A stretch of DNA of 6,747 bases from Candidatus Altimarinota bacterium (GTDB lineage Bacteria > Patescibacteriota > Gracilibacteria > JAHISY01). Location: positions 1 through 6,747 of the forward strand of contig JAGLJE010000095.1 in NCBI GenBank assembly GCA_023142645.1, read 5' to 3'. The notes beneath the pieces were generated by a model. That model did no database searches. It was not told where the DNA came from and was given only the letters and a program-made list of their open reading frames with translations. Numbering within the stretch: the first letter of the stretch is position 1; the number at the start of each line of letters is the position of its first letter. Position numbers and translations under genes: made by a program. This document shows, piece by piece, positions 4,708 through 6,747 of this stretch.

Positions 4708-6747
4708 CTAATCTCTCCCCAAAAACAACCTCACCATTCGCAATTGATCGTAGCTGTATTTTTCCTTCAGCTTTTCAAAAACGAGGGTGAGACTTGCCTC
4801 TCCCGTTTCGCGAAACGCCGCCGTGATTTCTGCGAATTCTTTTGGCGGCGGTCGTAGATGTTCAAGCTCTAATTGCTCTCCCGTTGCTGCGAGTTTTTCG
4901 AGATGGCTTGCAATCGTATCCTCCGCCATTCCGCGTTGCCGCGCGATTTCCACGATCGAGAGTTTTTGAGCGAGCAGATCTTTTGTCTGAGAATAAGTCG
5001 AACCAGTGCGATTTGTCCTCTGGCTATGTCTCTCCACTCGCGTTGGCGGAAAGCTTTCCGAGAGATTTTTCGCTGTGGCATATTCGCGAATCACATTCAC
5101 GAATTGTTCACTGAAAGCCGCCAATTTTTGTGCGCCGACACCGCTGATTTTTTTGAAGCTCTCCGAACTTTGCGGGAAATAGCACGCCATTTCTTGCAGG
5201 GCGCGGTCGCCAAAAATCACAAACGGCGGAAGATTTTGTTCGTCAGCCAACTTTTTTCGCAGCTCTCGCAGCTTTTCAAAAAGCTCGACATCGAAGTCGA
5301 GTGTTCCTGTTTTCCGCGCTGTCCGCAGTTTTGCAGCCGATTTGAATTTCGGCAGCTCTAATTTTTCGTGTTGCGCCAAAAATTGTTTGCCGTGTTCAGC
5401 GAGCGAGAGTGTTGGGTATTTCCTATCAGCTTTCACGAGTAGATTTTTTGCCACGAGTTGTTTGACGATTTGTTGCAGGTCAGCAATCGAAAAGTCTGAG
5501 ACGATTCCGAAAGTCGAGAGCTTGTCATGACCGCGTTCTCGAATTTTTGCATCGCGGTTGCCGATGAGTACCGCCGCGATGTGTGCGCCGCCGAATCGCT
5601 CGCCCGTTCGAATGACACATGACAGGATTTTTTGCGCGATTTCCGAGGCATCGAATTTTTCAGAATTGGCGAGGCAGGCATCACAGCCCTTGCAATTTTC
5701 CACAACAGATTTTTCGCCGAAATATTCGAGTAGAAATTTCCGCCGACAACTTACCAACTCACAAAAATTGATCACCGAATCCAGTTTATCCTGCGCAAGG
5801 GATCGCTCTCGCGGATCCTCGATTTTGCGAATGAAAAAATCTTGTTTGAATTTATCGCCGAAAGAATAAAAAAGCACGCACTCTGCTGGCAGTCCGTCGC
5901 GACCGGCTCGACCGGTTTCTTGATAATAACCCTCGATTGATTTCGGTAAGTCGAAGTGGGCGACAAGGCGGATGTTGGGTTTGTCGATTCCCATTCCGAA
6001 AGCGATAGTAGCTGTGATCACCGACACTTCATCGCGGATGAATTTTTCTTGCGTGGCGCGCCGAGTTTTCACCGGCAATCCTGCATGGTACGGCAGCGCC
6101 TTAATTCCCTGCTTGCGCAAGTCAGCGGCAAGATCTTCCGTGCCGCGTCGCGAGAAGCAGTAAATGATCGCTGATTCGCCGCGGTATTTTTTCAATAAAT
6201 CGAGCAGCTGCTCGAAAGCTTCCTGTTTCGGTCGGACGGCGTAGCTTAGATTCGGTCGGTTGAAACTGCTGGTAAAAATTTCTGCATCACGCAATTCCAA
6301 CTGTGTAAGAATGTCCTCCCGCACTTTCGGTGTAGCGGTCGCGGTAAGCGCGATTGTCGGCACGCCCGGAAAGTCGGTGCGTAGCAGTTTCAAGTTTCGG
6401 TAATCCGGTCGGAAATCATGCCCCCATTCTGAGATACAATGGGCTTCATCGATGGCGATCAGGCTGACGGTTAATTTTTGCAGCCACTCGCGGAAGTTCG
6501 ACAGAGCGAGTCTCTCTGGCGCGAGGTAAAGCAATTTGATTTCACCATTTTCGACACGCTTCTGAATCTCCTGAATTTCCGATGGCATGAGAGTCGAGTT
6601 GATGAATGCCGCTTCGATTCCGTTCGTCCGCAAACTATCGACTTGATCTTTCATCAACGCGATTAGCGGCGAGACGACGATTGTTAGATTCGGAAATTTC
6701 AGCGCCGGCAGTTGGTAGCAAAGTGATTTGCCGCCACCAGTCGGCAT
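4708..6747 (-). CDS. recQ: ATP-dependent DNA helicase RecQ (N-terminus outside the window)
   Basis: RecQ is a 3'-5' helicase that unwinds DNA during recombination and fork repair. The 679 visible residues begin at motif I (MPTGGGKS), so by comparison with E. coli about 46 residues including the Q-motif are missing; the first Met shown is internal. Motifs follow in order: DEAH (100-103) with the aromatic-rich loop CISEWGHDFRPDY, TATAT (135-139), IIYCFSRR (194-201), the TATIAFGMGIDKP block (245-257) and QETGRAGRDG (276-285). Zinc cysteines are C334, C352, C355 and C358. The winged-helix RQC domain spans about 365-465, HRDC about 485-557, and a C-terminal helix-turn-helix tail (HTH_40-like) about 586-679, with SIVEIARQRGMAEDTIASHL as its core. 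That tail is absent from E. coli RecQ but known in other bacteria. The gene is intact as far as visible and converges on hisD. Confidence 0.96.
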   Translation of the reverse strand: MPTGGGKSLCYQLPALKFPNLTIVVSPLIALMKDQVDSLRTNGIEAAFINSTLMPSEIQEIQKRVENGEIKLLYLAPERLALSNFREWLQKLTVSLIAIDEAHCISEWGHDFRPDYRNLKLLRTDFPGVPTIALTATATPKVREDILTQLELRDAEIFTSSFNRPNLSYAVRPKQEAFEQLLDLLKKYRGESAIIYCFSRRGTEDLAADLRKQGIKALPYHAGLPVKTRRATQEKFIRDEVSVITATIAFGMGIDKPNIRLVAHFDLPKSIEGYYQETGRAGRDGLPAECVLFYSFGDKFKQDFFIRKIEDPRERSLAQDKLDSVINFCELVSCRRKFLLEYFGEKSVVENCKGCDACLANSEKFDASEIAQKILSCVIRTGERFGGAHIAAVLIGNRDAKIRERGHDKLSTFGIVSDFSIADLQQIVKQLVAKNLLVKADRKYPTLSLAEHGKQFLAQHEKLELPKFKSAAKLRTARKTGTLDFDVELFEKLRELRKKLADEQNLPPFVIFGDRALQEMACYFPQSSESFKKISGVGAQKLAAFSEQFVNVIREYATAKNLSESFPPTRVERHSQRTNRTGSTYSQTKDLLAQKLSIVEIARQRGMAEDTIASHLEKLAATGEQLELEHLRPPPKEFAEITAAFRETGEASLTLVFEKLKEKYSYDQLRMVRLFLGRD

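Noticed and set aside
4873..5361. Plus-strand ORF of 162 codons
   Set aside because: It lies fully antisense to the conserved recQ reading frame and its product shows no recognisable motif.

Overview
The window looks bacterial. It holds the 3' end of a 23S rRNA gene and a 5S rRNA gene of bacterial type, followed by compact, AT-leaning protein genes with short spacers and few good Shine-Dalgarno sequences. Weak ribosome-binding sites, an N-terminal-signal plus coiled-coil protein of unknown family, and a split histidine pathway would fit a candidate-phyla-radiation (Patescibacteria, for example Peregrinibacteria-like) genome. This assignment is an inference and not secure. The genetic code appears standard: about 1,870 codons of recognisable protein contain no in-frame TGA, and Gly and Trp use GGN and TGG. 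All six genes end in TAA or TAG.

Layout. Positions 1-57 are the 23S 3' end. A spacer with two hairpins (74-107, 147-164) leads to the 5S rRNA (190-308), which is enclosed by an extended precursor stem. A weak terminator follows at about 331-360. The next 550 bases have no convincing protein gene, but contain a strong candidate for a small RNA on the minus strand (about 782 to 696), with its own promoter, three hairpins and an oligo-U terminator. Then comes a plus-strand gene (936-1457) for a secreted or membrane-anchored coiled-coil protein of unknown function. It converges on a minus-strand radical-SAM activase gene of the anaerobic ribonucleotide reductase type (2161-1454), and the two stop codons overlap in one CTAG.

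A divergent intergenic region (2162-2309) carries a good sigma70-type promoter for the histidine cluster hisG - small ribbon-helix-helix protein - hisD (2310-4688). HisG and HisD catalyse the first and the last steps of histidine biosynthesis. The small gene lodged between them, with spacers of 19 and 11 nt, encodes a likely DNA-binding protein that could regulate the operon. Repeated CCAAA/TTTGG half-sites over the promoter are a possible operator.

Finally, a convergent recQ helicase gene (from beyond 6747 to 4708) fills the right part of the window. Its first roughly 46 codons lie outside. It has the full RecQ architecture plus a C-terminal helix-turn-helix tail.

The most interesting items are the unannotated small RNA and the ribbon-helix-helix gene inside the histidine operon.
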